47,398 bases of DNA from NCBI GenBank assembly GCA_009602725.1, contig WELB01000029.1:470055-517452 (forward strand), in the 5' to 3' direction. A program made the position numbers and the translations under genes. The first letter of the stretch is position 1. Every line of letters begins with the position of its first letter. The stretch comes from Spirogloea muscicola. Lineage: Eukaryota > Streptophyta > Zygnematophyceae > Spirogloeales > Spirogloeaceae. The notes under the pieces are model-generated. The model searched no databases. It was not told where the DNA came from and was given only the letters and a program-made list of their open reading frames with translations. Below, in pieces: positions 11,251 to 21,846 of the stretch.

Positions 11251-11655
11251 TCAGCACATAGAGGTCGCTACCTGATCACTGAGATGAGGAGGGTTGGGGT
11301 TTAGAGGGCGGACCTTGTAGAGGACCTTGCCGAGGACGAGGGCCTCCGGGACGGCGCCGTAGTAACGGGAGTCCGTGGAGTTGAGGGCGTTGTCGCCGAG
11401 GAGCCAGACGTGGCCGCGGGGCACGAGGACGGCACGAGCGGGCCGGTGGCGGCCGTGGCCATGGCCGTCGCGGACGAGGACGCGCTGGCCGGCGACGGCG
11501 GCGACCCGCTTGATGACCGTGAGGCGCGGGTTGACGGGCGAGCGCGCGAGCACGACGTCGCCGACGGCGGCGCCGCGCAGGCGCGGCGTCAGCTTCTCCA
11601 GCAGCACCACGTCGCCGGCGGAGTTGAGCGTCGGCAGCATGCTCGGCCCGATGCA
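11251..11655 (-). CDS. Mitochondrial inner membrane protease subunit 1 (signal peptidase S26 family), 5'-truncated
   Basis: Serine-lysine protease that trims sorting signals on the outer face of the inner mitochondrial membrane. The exon begins at the single N (11656) with CIGPSMLPTLNSAGDVVLLE; the serine of GPSM is the expected nucleophile. GDVVLARSPVNPRLTVIKRV follows, with the catalytic-type lysine in IKRV, and box E GDNALNSTDSRYYGAV is intact. The IMP1-specific ARSPxNP segment favours IMP1 over IMP2 or a bacterial or plastid leader peptidase. A donor at 11271 (gtagcg on the minus strand) may end this exon at 11272; without splicing the frame stops at 11251-11253. The N-terminal membrane anchor is missing, and what follows beyond the N (11657-11830) does not read like one. 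Confidence 0.85.
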   Translation of the reverse strand, partial: CIGPSMLPTLNSAGDVVLLEKLTPRLRGAAVGDVVLARSPVNPRLTVIKRVAAVAGQRVLVRDGHGHGRHRPARAVLVPRGHVWLLGDNALNSTDSRYYGAVPEALVLGKVLYKVRPLNPNPPHLSDQVATSMC

Positions 11656-11924
11656 NCGCCGCCGCGGGCGCCCCGCAGAAGGCGCCGCGGCGGGCGCGGC
11701 GCGGCGGGGGCGAGGGATGGGGAGGGGTTTGAGAACTGCGCTGGCCGAGGGTCCCGAGGTGGGTGGGGAGGTGGGGGGGTTGGTCCTAGGCGAGAGGCCT
11801 CGCCCCGAGCCGGTAAGTCATTCAAGAGGGTCCGGCGCTCTAGTTGGGAGGGAGGGGGAGAGGCGGTTCGGAACCCTCCCCCTCCACCTCTCGTCGTCTC
11901 TTCCTCGTTCGCTCTGCCGTCAAA

Positions 11925-12215
11925 AGTGGCTCTCCCGATGGGGGCAAGGGCTGTGAACAGCCAGCCCGAAAAGTCAATAGACAGTTCCGAAGGGGCTCCA
12001 TCGGGGCCAAAAAGCGCTTTCCCAAAGCTTGCCCGGTTGGATAATCAAGAAGAAAGTGCGCGCCAATAGAGAAGAGGGGCTGGCAAAGCCAGCCCAAAAA
12101 GACTGGGCAATGTCCAAAGCCTAAGAAAGAGGAGCCGGAAAAGGACTACACTACAAACCACTGCAAAACACAGACGTTGCAGAGGGAAGCTCAGTACCCA
12201 CGAGTGAGCAACATA
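11925..12215 (-). repeat. Mosaic repeat, B then A modules on the reverse strand
   Basis: Module B occupies about 11925-12015 (AAGTGGCTCTCCCGATGGGG, GGGCTGTGAACAGCCAGCCC, TTCCGAAGGGGC). Module A (pyrimidine half only) occupies about 12055-12215, with the perfect hairpin GGGGCTGGCAAAGCCAGCCC at about 12078 and CTCAGTACCCACGAGTG at about 12191. It is less complete than the A copies in the 29-31 kb block. Confidence 0.82.
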
Positions 12216-12219
12216 ATCA

Positions 12220-12400
12220 CTCAGTATCCACTAGGCAGGAGCCCCAAATCAGAAGCCTAGCAGCCGCCTTTCTTGAAAGCAATTCCCTTGGCGAACGCCA
12301 GAGGCTGCAGCTAGAGCACGGCCAGCACGCAGTTGCCAGTCGTGGGCCATGGACCGCTGGAGTGACCGCTGGAGCTCTGCCGGAGCGCAGCACCTCCTCG
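12220..12400 (-). repeat. Mosaic repeat, module F
   Basis: Contains CGCCAGAGGCTGCAGCTAGA followed by GCACGGCCAGCACGCAG. Related segments occur at 31195-31330 (same strand) and, reversed, at 26320-26500. The outer end carries CACTCAGTATCCACTAG, a variant of the terminal TACTGAG motif. Confidence 0.65.
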
Positions 12401-12579
12401 CCTCCTCGGTGTGTCAATGCTCGACCTGCACTTCCACTTCTGGGACTCCTCCGAGCTTTAGGAGAGCCACTTTCTTCCGAGCCCCTCACAGCCCTCGCCT
12501 TTTGTTCTTTCTCCTTTGGAAGAGCCCACTTCTCTGAGCTGCGACGACTTTCTTTCCTTCAATCAGACCTTGTACATTC

Positions 12580-13280
12580 CGTTGGGCTGGCCTCTCACAG
12601 CCATTGCCTTACATTGAAAGAGCTGTTTCTCTGGGCTGGCCTCTCATAGCAGTTGCCTTACAGTAGAAAAGCAAGAAAACTTAGCGGGTTACGAAGCTTC
12701 CATCCGCAGTAGTGACTTGCATAGCTGTGTGACACAAGCGCCTTTCGGCCCTTTAAATCTAGAGCTATTTCTTGTCCATTCTTTCTGGATAGCATTCATA
12801 TTCTGCGCCCCATTTCGGCCCTTTCAGACCTTGTGCATTCCTCTGAGAAAGAGCTACTTCTCCATTGCGCTTGGCCTCTCAAAGCCGTTGCGTTTCTTTG
12901 ACAGAGCTGTTTCTTTTATCCAGTTACTCCGATGTGCACTTGCTGACTAGATGCTATTAGAGCGTCCAGCTGCAGAAGTCATAGAGAGTGGCATTTGACT
13001 TCGACAGAGCTGAATCTGCTTGCAGATGAGCTTTGCTCTGCTTGTTGTTGGATCAGTACTTGCAAAGCTTGTCCTCGTCATGCTCGACATGCCTAAAGAA
13101 TATGTGCAGCACCTATCATTGTGCTACACGACGTTGATTGTTACATCTTGTGTAGTATGTTTGTAAACTCATCTTGCTGCTTTTGCCTGTCATCAATTTC
13201 TTCCAGACATTGCTCGTTTCTTCTGGGCTGGCCTCTCACAGCCATTATTTCACATTGGAAGAGCTACTTCTTCTGTTTCG
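12580..13280 (+). repeat. Degenerate hairpin-core copies
   Basis: At least four diverged copies of a GGGCTGGCCTCTCACAGCC core (about 12585, 12636, 12869, 13226) are followed by ATTGCCTTACATTGAAAGAG-like sequence. They look like old copies of module B that have decayed and lost their flanks. The rest of this AT-richer stretch holds no recognisable gene. Confidence 0.6.
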
Positions 13281-13299
13281 CTAACGTAGTGTCTCGGCT

Positions 13300-14428
13300 T
13301 TAGTAACGTTTGGTGCAGTGTCTCGGTTTTACCGTTTGCTCATTAGAAGTATGCAGGACTGCAAGAATGTACATGCAAAGCAATATACGCCAGAATGTAC
13401 ACGCAAGCAATGTACACAATTCCTTTTCCACAAGATAATGATCTGTGCAAGATTACAACTCCTACGCCATTTGCGATTCGGCTATACCTTGAATTACAGT
13501 CGTGACCAAGGAGACCTGAGGACTAGCGCTTGGGTGTCAGATGCTTGCGATAGACAGCACAATGCGTCAAGACTGCTCACTGCAGAGTCACAACAACTTC
13601 TTGCAGTCGCACGCAAGTCCGAGCGAAGGTTCACTGGCTGCGCCCGCAGTATGCTCCGTGCTCTACGCTTTCTAGGCGTGGGCCCAGGCGCAGGCGCGGG
13701 TGGGCGCAAGGTCGGGAAGAGGGTGAGACTTGCGAAGCGGACTGCTTGGCAAAGGCCGCTCGCCCAGTAGTAGCTGCCAGTGCATGGATGGCCATCCCGA
13801 AACCTTAATATGTGCTGCTCAGCAGCACTACAAGCTCAATTTCATTTCCTGCAAGTTAGTCATTCTTAAACCAAAGGTACAATAGACCACTTCCTGGTGG
13901 GTAGGCGTTCGGTTAAACAGGCAGTTAGCAGGCTGGCAGATGCAGCCTGCAACAGCTGCTTTCTCCACAGGCCTTGAGCTGCTGATCATCTGCAACTTTA
14001 CAGCGCAACAGCAGCTAGCTTCCAAGCAGCCCCGTAGTTGCCCCCCCGTGAAGTGTCTCTGACTGCCTGATGGCTGGAAGTGGCACTGCAGGAGGAAGAT
14101 ACGGTAGCAGGTAAAGTGCGTTAGCAATGGTCTCCTTGCGCCACACTCTTAACAATGGAGTGACCAATTTCCACAACAGCTACAAGCCAGCTAGTTCAAC
14201 TAGCCATACTCACTCATGTGCTTGTTAGACACAGAAATTAGCCCACAGAATATTGCCTTCAAATAGCTGGTCCATTCGCCTTTCTGAGAGTTGAATTTTC
14301 GTAGGAGAGTAGTTGATGTGGAGCATACCAGGTACCTTGCTGGAGTGACTTCAAGCGTCCTGCTGCTGCTGCAGCTGACGGCGTACACTGATCTCCGCGA
14401 CACATGAATCCAAATCGCGGTGCAATGT
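13300..14428. other. Gene-free stretch before ataxin-3
   Basis: Presumed 3' flank of ataxin-3 plus intergenic DNA. The forward frame 13318-13770 has no family motif. A small direct repeat occurs at about 13360-13420 (AGAATGTACATGCAA and AGAATGTACACGCAA). Nothing else stands out. Confidence 0.45.
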
Positions 14429-15757
14429 TCACGAAGCACTTGGGTCTTGGTCCTTCATACTGGCAGCGATGGCTGCCATGAGCTCGCGATCATCATCATC
14501 AACCTCTATACTGTGGGCCTGCTCACGCCCTGCATGCACGCACACCGCCCGCTCCTTGCATCAGCCCAATCGTAAGCTTGCGGAGGAGTCTAGACAAGAA
14601 GCTTGTTCTATTGCGGGTGTTCACCAGTAGTCCTGAAAGTGGTTGCCAACTCCTGCACCAATTGCTGCTGCTCCATGCTGAGAGCAGCCAGGCTGCTGTC
14701 TGCAGCCATGCTATTGCCTGAGGCGTGAGCCATCGCAAGAATCTGCACAGCCTCTTGGGCCGTTACCCACTGCCCCCTTGATCCGCTGGGCAAGTCGTAG
14801 GCATCAGCGGCATGGCGATCAGGGAGTGAGCCGCGGATGACGAAGATGGACCAGCCGCTGCTTTTCAGCGTGCTCAGGTAGGCGCTGAGATAGAACTGCA
14901 GAAAACAGGAAACTTGGTAAAGTGTAGCTGCTATGAATCAGAAGTTTTGTCCTCCGACTAGTGGAGGACGAGCTGCCCAACACTTTGAGATTCGTGGCTA
15001 TTGTCTGGCGATTGCTCAGCTAGCTAATATCACCGCTATTCCACATTGGCGGCTAAGTCGGGTCTTCCAAGAAAAGTGATTTATCATATCAATGTGCCAC
15101 TCGCATATTCTGGCGAGGTCGGAGGTTGGGCGCAAACGGCTTACTGGGGAGAGGCGCTCAGGTGCAGCATAGAGGCTGTTGAAGTTGAACCACTCGCCGG
15201 AGACCTTGCGGACAGTGAACCAGTGGGCGTGCAGGTGGCAGAGGAAAGCCTCCTCGCGCTGCGGCTCCAGGCGGGCTTGGCCAGCGCCGGGCGCGTCCAG
15301 CGGCACGCACTGCAGGCTCCAGACCTCCAGCGCCTTGCTGAGCACCTGGTCGAGCAGACGAGATCGAGACGCTGAGGCCTTTCGCTTACCGTTCAATGGT
15401 GGCGGGGCGACGGGGGAGCAGCATGCGTCTCAGTCGAACCTGGATGCTGAAGTTTCCCGACGCCGCGACATTGCCAGTCTCCTGAGCGGCAAGCCCCGCC
15501 GGAGCGGCACCGCCGCCGCCGCCGGCCTCGCCGCTGTCGCCGTCGTTGCCGGTGCCGCCTCCGTGTCCCTCCGCCATCACCGCGCGCTCGCGGGCGTCGA
15601 GCTCCGCGGCGAGCGCGGCGAGATCGACCTCCGTGAAGAAGGGCCCCTGCAGGAGCGCGTTGAGGCAGTGCACGGCGCACAGCGCCGCCTCCTGGCGCTC
15701 GTGGTACAGCAGCCGCTCCTCTGCCGGCGGCGTCGCGGACGCGCCGGCGCTGGCCAT
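14429..15757 (-). CDS. ATXN3: Ataxin-3-type deubiquitinase (Josephin domain plus one UIM)
   Basis: Cysteine protease that trims ubiquitin chains in protein quality control. Predicted exons 15440-15757, 15145-15345, 14625-14895 and 14429-14529 have phases that agree throughout and give about 296 residues. The Josephin triad is intact: cysteine in HERQEAALCAVHCLNALLQG, histidine in HAHWFTVRK, asparagine in WFNFNSLY. The core continues FYLSAYLSTL and SGWSIFVIRGSLPD. The last exon carries a ubiquitin-interacting motif, DDDDRELMAAIAASMKDQ, and ends at a stop at 14429-14431. There is no polyglutamine tract. The ATG at 15755-15757 is preceded by a GGC-repeat leader containing a single N at 15779. 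It is divergently arranged with the dNTPase gene. Confidence 0.93.
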
Positions 15758-15778
15758 GGCCGCGCCGGCCGCGCCGCN

Positions 15779-15816
<38 letters not shown>

Positions 15817-16307
15817 TTTGCAGGAAGGCACCGGCGAGCACCGCCAGAGTTGGCGGCACCACTGCCGCCAGATGTGGCGCCGGTTTAAAATACCGGTGGC
15901 TCGCAGTTGACCCACCGGAAAATCGCCCGACCGCTTCTCTAAGCCACCCCGCACGTCTCGCCGTCCCAGCTAGTCGCGCCGCCACACTTAGCGGTGCTGC
16001 GAGCTCCCTTCCGTTTAGCGGCGCCCGGGCTAGCCTTCGGCACTGCAGGCCTGTCACTCTCGGCCCTCGCGCCGCGACTTGCGGTTAGGGCTCGGCCTCG
16101 TGGCGCTGAGGCTCGCTGCGTGGTGGCGCGCGGGCGCGCCGGCGCCGGCGCGGGGCGCGGTTTGGCCCTTTGGAGTTGTGATGTCTTGCCAGGATCTGGC
16201 CGTCGCGCTTCCGCTTGCGGCCAGAGGGAAGCAGACGGATCAACCTAACACTGGCTCCTCTCTGCCGAGCTTGTGCTCCCTGAAGACAGACCGGCGTGGC
16301 AGGCTGC
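15758..16307. promoter_or_regulatory. Shared head-to-head promoter region (ataxin-3 / SAMHD1-like)
   Basis: The 550 bases between two divergent start codons form a GC-rich segment with a (GGC)n tract at about 15779-15815 interrupted by an N. It must carry both 5' leaders and any promoter elements. I see no TATA box at a convincing distance from either start. Bidirectional use is inferred from the arrangement only. Confidence 0.5.
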
Positions 16308-19300
16308 ATGGCGAAGCACTCTGAGATGACTGCCGTCAATGGTGAAGACCTTGATGACGGCGAGATAGGATGCTCCCAGACCCTTCCCAGCAACACAGGA
16401 CGCGCTCCTGCATACCAGTATGGAGACTTAGACGACGGCGCTGGGGAAAGGCTTGAGGAGCCTGCTTGCACTGCAGACACAGGCAACGATGCTCAAGACG
16501 ACAAGCTGCTGTCTGACTCTGACAGCCATCCTCCACATGTGAAGACCATCAGCGACGTCATTCATGGGCACAAAATAAAGCTCAGAGGGGTAAATCCCAG
16601 ATTCTTTCTATATTCACACAGCGCCGTCATTAGACAAATCCTTCTCAGAGGCAAGCCTCATTGGCATGTGAAAGGCGGAAGGCTTCTGCTCCAGAGTAAG
16701 CAGACAAGTTGGTGGTAACACAATCACGTCAATCGTCAACGTCAGCTTGATTGAGCATTGACCTGAAATCCGAGCTGCTGGAGGAATAATGGACATCAAA
16801 GGTCGAGCAGCCTCTTCTGCTCAAGTCTATTAACTCCTAACATCTCCACATTTTGCAGCCATCCTTAGAGTTCACGGACACTCCTCAAGTGCAGCGGTTG
16901 AGGCACATCAATCAACTTGGGGCCGTCCATTACGTGTTTCCATCAGCCACTCACACCCGATTTGCACATTCGCTGGGCACTTCTTACTTGGCCGGAGAGA
17001 CTGTCCGGATACTGAAGCAGCACCAACCAGACCTTGAACTTGATGAGTTCGATATTCAAGCAGCTGAACTTGCAGGTAAAGGCAGGGTATGCTTTCACAG
17101 TGTGCGTCCTGCTCCCTTGATTACGTAAGAGGTAGCAGTAGACTTGCTTTTTGCCCCCTCTTGCCATTACCTCCTGTGTTGAAATCAAGCATTTACTTCT
17201 CCAGTTAACGTTACGAAGTTATTATTGGCACCGAGCAACTTGCTTCTGCTGCACAACAACTGAACCGCCAAAAAGGCTGTTATCTTATGCAGGTTTATGC
17301 CACGACCTTGGCCACGGTTGCTTCAGTCATGTCTTTGATGGGGAAGTCATACCAGCACTTGATCCGGAAATAAGTTGGTAAGTTGTTGGCTTGAGATGAG
17401 CAGCAGGTCGCTCAGAGACATTGTCAACTTGTTTGATTCTTGCTATAACAGTTAGACAGAGCTACATAGTTCAGCTTCCTCCTGCTAGTCTTAGATTGTG
17501 CTTGTGCATTGTGGTCTACTCCCCCCTTTGACATGATCGTTTTATAAGCTGATGATAACAGTCCAGGGGCAGTGTCAAACATGCGGACATGCTAATGTCG
17601 TATCTCTGCGGTTGCTGGCAGGAAACATGAGGAGATGTCTACTATGCTGATGGATGATGCGATTGACAGGAATAACCTTGACATTGATGATAACATTGTG
17701 GCCATGGCGAAGGTCGGCTCCTATCTTGCATTGTGCTAGTTTGCTTCTTGTGGAGACTCCTGCATGTACACGGCTCAGGACCACATCAGTGTCAAGAGTC
17801 CGGTTCCTGCATGTCTTGCATGCAGATTCCAGGAAAACATCAGCACTACTACTTAGACAGAATAATATGATGCGTATATCATATACAGAGAAATCAATAA
17901 ACAGGTGGTAAGATTACAATTTTATTTGATCTCCGAAATATGCTGTGCTCTGCCGCAGGACATGATCATGGCAAGCACAAAAACTTGGCGGAGGACTTCG
18001 GTAGGATTCTGGGGGCTGCTTCACATCCTCTTCTAAGAAATGGATAGTACTCTATGTTGGTATCTGTGGCACCATGCATTCTGGCCGGGACTTCAGCATT
18101 TGCATTCGCCAAAATCTGACATCAGTTTATCTGCCATGTAAGATACCTGCATTGTGTCTGCAGACCTGTAAGGAGAGGAAGTTGTTCTTATATGACATTG
18201 TGGCCAACGGGAAAAGCGGCATGGATGTTGACAAGTAGGTCCCTTGCGTGCTGTAGCAGATATTGTCAGTCTTAAGACTTCAATGCTGATATGCTGATAG
18301 CCTTGGAAGGCAAAACATGCCCTACGTGATACTTGCTCTGCCCTAGAAAGCCTCACATAGCCAGAATCTTATGTACTTGTTCACGGAGTCCTCAATGTCC
18401 TCTCCAATAACAACTAGTGCTTTTGTCAGGTTTGACTATTTGGCAAGAGACAGCTATTACACAAATGTCAGAACAAGTTTTGATCACGAGAGGTGAGTCA
18501 CATATCTGCATCTGAGATGTGGCTGTTTCAGATGTCTCTGGTGTTGTGGCAATGTCATGACTGCGTTAGTGTTGCTTCAATATAGGAGCATCTGAATAGG
18601 GGTGAAAGGGATCTGCAGCATCCAAGGTACTGCTCGAAGATGATTGATGAGAAAGTGTTGATGCAAAGACATTGCAACTTGTGTCTACTCTAGGGTCATG
18701 CAGATGATGAGAGTTGTAAACGGGAGTATATGCTGTCGATGGAGTGAAGGCATTGCTTCCTACCACTCTCCACCATAACACATGCAAAGGACAAATGACA
18801 TGTTTCAAAAGTCTCAGGAGGCTTCACAGTTGCCTGTTGCCTCTTCCCACTTCTAAGACAGTACTGGTGCTGCTTTTGGCAAGAGAAAGCAACTACTGAA
18901 GAGTCACGCTATCAGTATGCAAGCTCATACTTTAAGACACACTGAAGTAGCCCCGTTGTGAAATGAATACAAGGTTATTGCTCTGTGCAGCAACTTCTAT
19001 CTATAGTCTTTTCCACTCAAGGGCCCACCTCTTTGAAACAGTATATACACACCGTGTGGTCAAAGTAAGTCCCTTCTTAGAAGTCGAGTACTTCCTGCAA
19101 AACTTCCGCCGACGTGAATCCTTCCAGAAGGCAGTCAAAGTGTAGGTTATCTAGTGGGCAATGCTGTGGTCTAGGAAGTTGCATACCAAGAGCAAAAACC
19201 GTCTGTAATCATGGTCCTCTTGTTGGGACTTTTATTGCATTGAAGCATCATCATAGTTGAAGGTAAGGAGATTTATCATGCTGGCACTGACATTGTTGAG

Positions 19301-21051
19301 CAATGTCTGCAGGCCATTGAGTACATGATCCGAGATGTATTGTTACTTGCAGACCCCATCTTCGATTTTAAAGAGGCCATAAGAGTCCCTGCGAAATTCT
19401 GCAAGGTAGGGAAGATGATTATTAATTGTGAGATCGCATTGCAAGCTAAGATGGAGATGAACGAGCATGTGATGCCACCGTCGCAGTCCTATAATTACGC
19501 CACTGTGCAATGCCTGACAGGCACTCTAACCCTGCAGAAATTTGGAATGCACACATGCACAGTTGGATGACCGAATCCTGGGGGTCATTGAGCACCTGCC
19601 AGGGCTAGAAAAAGCGAAACAAATATTGGATAGAATCAAACGGCGAGATCACTATAGTGTGCGCGCCTTTGCAACCATCCACCTTGACACCTACATATGT
19701 TCTTGTTGTGATTTTGCCTGCCTGTAACTGATAGATTCTACAAATGCGCTGCTCATACAGTGGCTGTGTGTTTGGCAATTGGCACTGCCAGTTTGTTAAT
19801 GAGTTTGTAGTTCCAGAAGACTATGTCCTCGACTACAAGAAGGTGACAGCAGAAGATATCCTGCCTTACCAGGTACAGTGGACAGCCTTCCTCTCTGTCA
19901 ACTCTAATCAAACCCCTGGGCTATGTTGAGCAGCACGTCAGCTAGTCAAAGCTGCCGTGACAACCTTTGTCACTGTTACTGTCAGGGTGGTACTTTGACT
20001 GTTGATCGTTCTTGTGCCTGGCTTGTGAGGGAGGGCATCTCCTCAGCTCTTACTGTTGTGAGCTACTTACACAGACGGACGAAGGCAGACACCGTGGCTT
20101 GAGTGCTGATGACATCATCGTCCAGAACTGCAACATAGATTATGGGATGGGACGAGAGAACCCTGTTGACAAGTATGTGAGGCAATGTATTCCTCCCAAT
20201 TATGCTGTAGATACTTTGCACGACGCTGTTCTTCATCTTCCTCATTGCTGATTATGGCAAAAAAGGACTACTGAAGAGAGGCTGAAAATCATAGGGGAAG
20301 CACAGTTTCATTGCTGAGCATAGTGTTTAATGTGTGTCTTGTGGTTGTCTCTTGGATTTGCTCCATCAACTTGCAGAGTTGGCTTCTACGAGGTAAAGCA
20401 TCTGCATAGCAATCATCCTTAAAGAATGCAGACTGCAAGCAATATTATTGCAGGCAGTTACACAGGCACATCATACTGAGCATTGCTTGCAGCTGAATGT
20501 GCTCACAAATGCCTTGCTACATCATGCAATGTCAGATTCTTACGAAGGTCTTGCTGACCCTTTGCCAAAGTCGTTTCGCTTCACAGCTTGTAGATGGAAA
20601 GCAACCACGGCTGCTTTCTGTTACCCGACAACAAGTTAGCAACAGGATTGCAGACACATGCAGGGATGTCAAAGTCCGCATTTTCTCCAAGAAGGGGGGC
20701 AACAACGGAGAGGAAGAAGCATATGTAAGATCAAGCCTTTGAGAGCCACCTTTCTCTTCAGTCCAACGTCCTTGCAGGAGGATTTTCTTGTGGTTAGGTC
20801 CCTAGTTAATTGCTGCGCAAGGCTTCTGTATGTGCTATACCATTGTTACAAGTGTGTTCCTGACTGTATAGTCAAGTCAGCTGTGCTTGCAGAACAAGGC
20901 TGTTGGAGAGGCCTTTGAGAGGTACCAGGCCAAGCATTTTGGGAAAGACTTGCAAATACGCAGGACCCCCAGCAAGCGGCTGCGGAAGAGGGTTCGCACA
21001 GTTTCCCAGAACGGCATAAGCTGCAGCCAGTTTTCGCTTTCAAGCATGTAG
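16308..21051 (+). CDS. SAMHD1/VEN4-like HD-domain dNTP triphosphohydrolase
   Basis: Hydrolyses dNTPs to nucleosides and triphosphate, controlling nucleotide pools. Sixteen predicted exons give 553 residues with all phases closing: 16308-16589, 16859-17075, 17293-17377, 17622-17712, 17959-18000, 18164-18234, 18430-18492, 18694-18749, 18991-19064, 19313-19405, 19563-19658, 19792-19872, 20075-20172, 20377-20392, 20587-20724, 20893-21051. Metal-site motifs are present: [41 protein letters not shown], and [13 protein letters not shown], the last supplying the remaining HD aspartate. [18 protein letters not shown] matches the allosteric C-lobe. There is no SAM domain; the N-terminus is acidic, as in plant VEN4. 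The C-terminus is basic (SKRLRKRVR), a possible nuclear signal. One exon is only 16 bases, and the intron at 18750 appears to use a GC donor. Confidence 0.92.
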
Positions 21052-21759
21052 GTTGGCCTCTGTGCCACACAATAAATAGATTACGGACTTCAATAACCTG
21101 GCCGTTAGGAACTTCTCCTTCAACCCTCTGCTGCCTCAGTTGGCCGCAGACGGCGCACCTTTGATTTCGTCACGAGGCCACCCCTAACGCTGCACGCGAT
21201 GTGAGTTGGTCAACAAGGCCTCAGTGCGTTGTGCACTGCCACGTAGAAGTATGCCTGCAGTGAACTGTTAACTTTTATTGCCAGTACCCGAGCTCTTAGG
21301 TCCCCTTTGGAAAGCCATTGCTGACCAAGGGACGATTTGCAACCTGCATTATTCCAACCGTAGAGCCTATAGTTGGCGCACCCTTCACGTGTTCTGTGAT
21401 CAACACGGCCAAGTAGTGTAGGCAGAATTGCTCGCTTTTGTCGTGAGCTCTTGTGTGTGGCTGTGTTATTCAGGGCTTGCTTGTGTTTCTTGTGCTGCCG
21501 CCATTCTTCGCGGCAATGCTGCATCTATGCTCCACCTAGTTGGTATTTCCCCATTGAGCATGGACATCTCAGCTGCCGCATGCGCGTCTCTGCCGGTGGT
21601 CATCCGTACAGCAGGTAGCGCTTGAGAGGGAACCCCAAGGATCTGGCCACCTGGCACTGCACGACTTGTCAGGCTGTTGGTTGTATGCAGGCTTTGACGA
21701 GGACAGATGAAGTGGCAAGCAGCACGCCAAAGCCGCCGTATAGTGCACTATAGCTATAG
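21052..21759. other. Convergent 3' ends of the dNTPase and ORC5 genes
   Basis: No recognisable gene. Presumed 3' UTRs plus possibly a last small ORC5 exon that I could not place. Near 21735-21825 is a self-similar tract with ATAGTGCACTAT (a perfect 12-base palindrome) and repeated AGCTATAGCTAG and TAGCAGTA-type units; it overlaps the tail of the ORC5 reading frame. Confidence 0.45.
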
Positions 21760-21846
21760 CTAGTAGCAGTAGTACAGTGGCAAGCAGCCATAGCTAGCAG
21801 CAGTATAGTGCACTAGCCGCCGTGAAGTGCAGGCTAGACAGTGCAC

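Noticed and set aside
15179-15910. 243-residue forward frame antisense to ataxin-3
   Set aside because: Shadow of a GC-rich coding exon; the reverse strand carries the intact Josephin triad.
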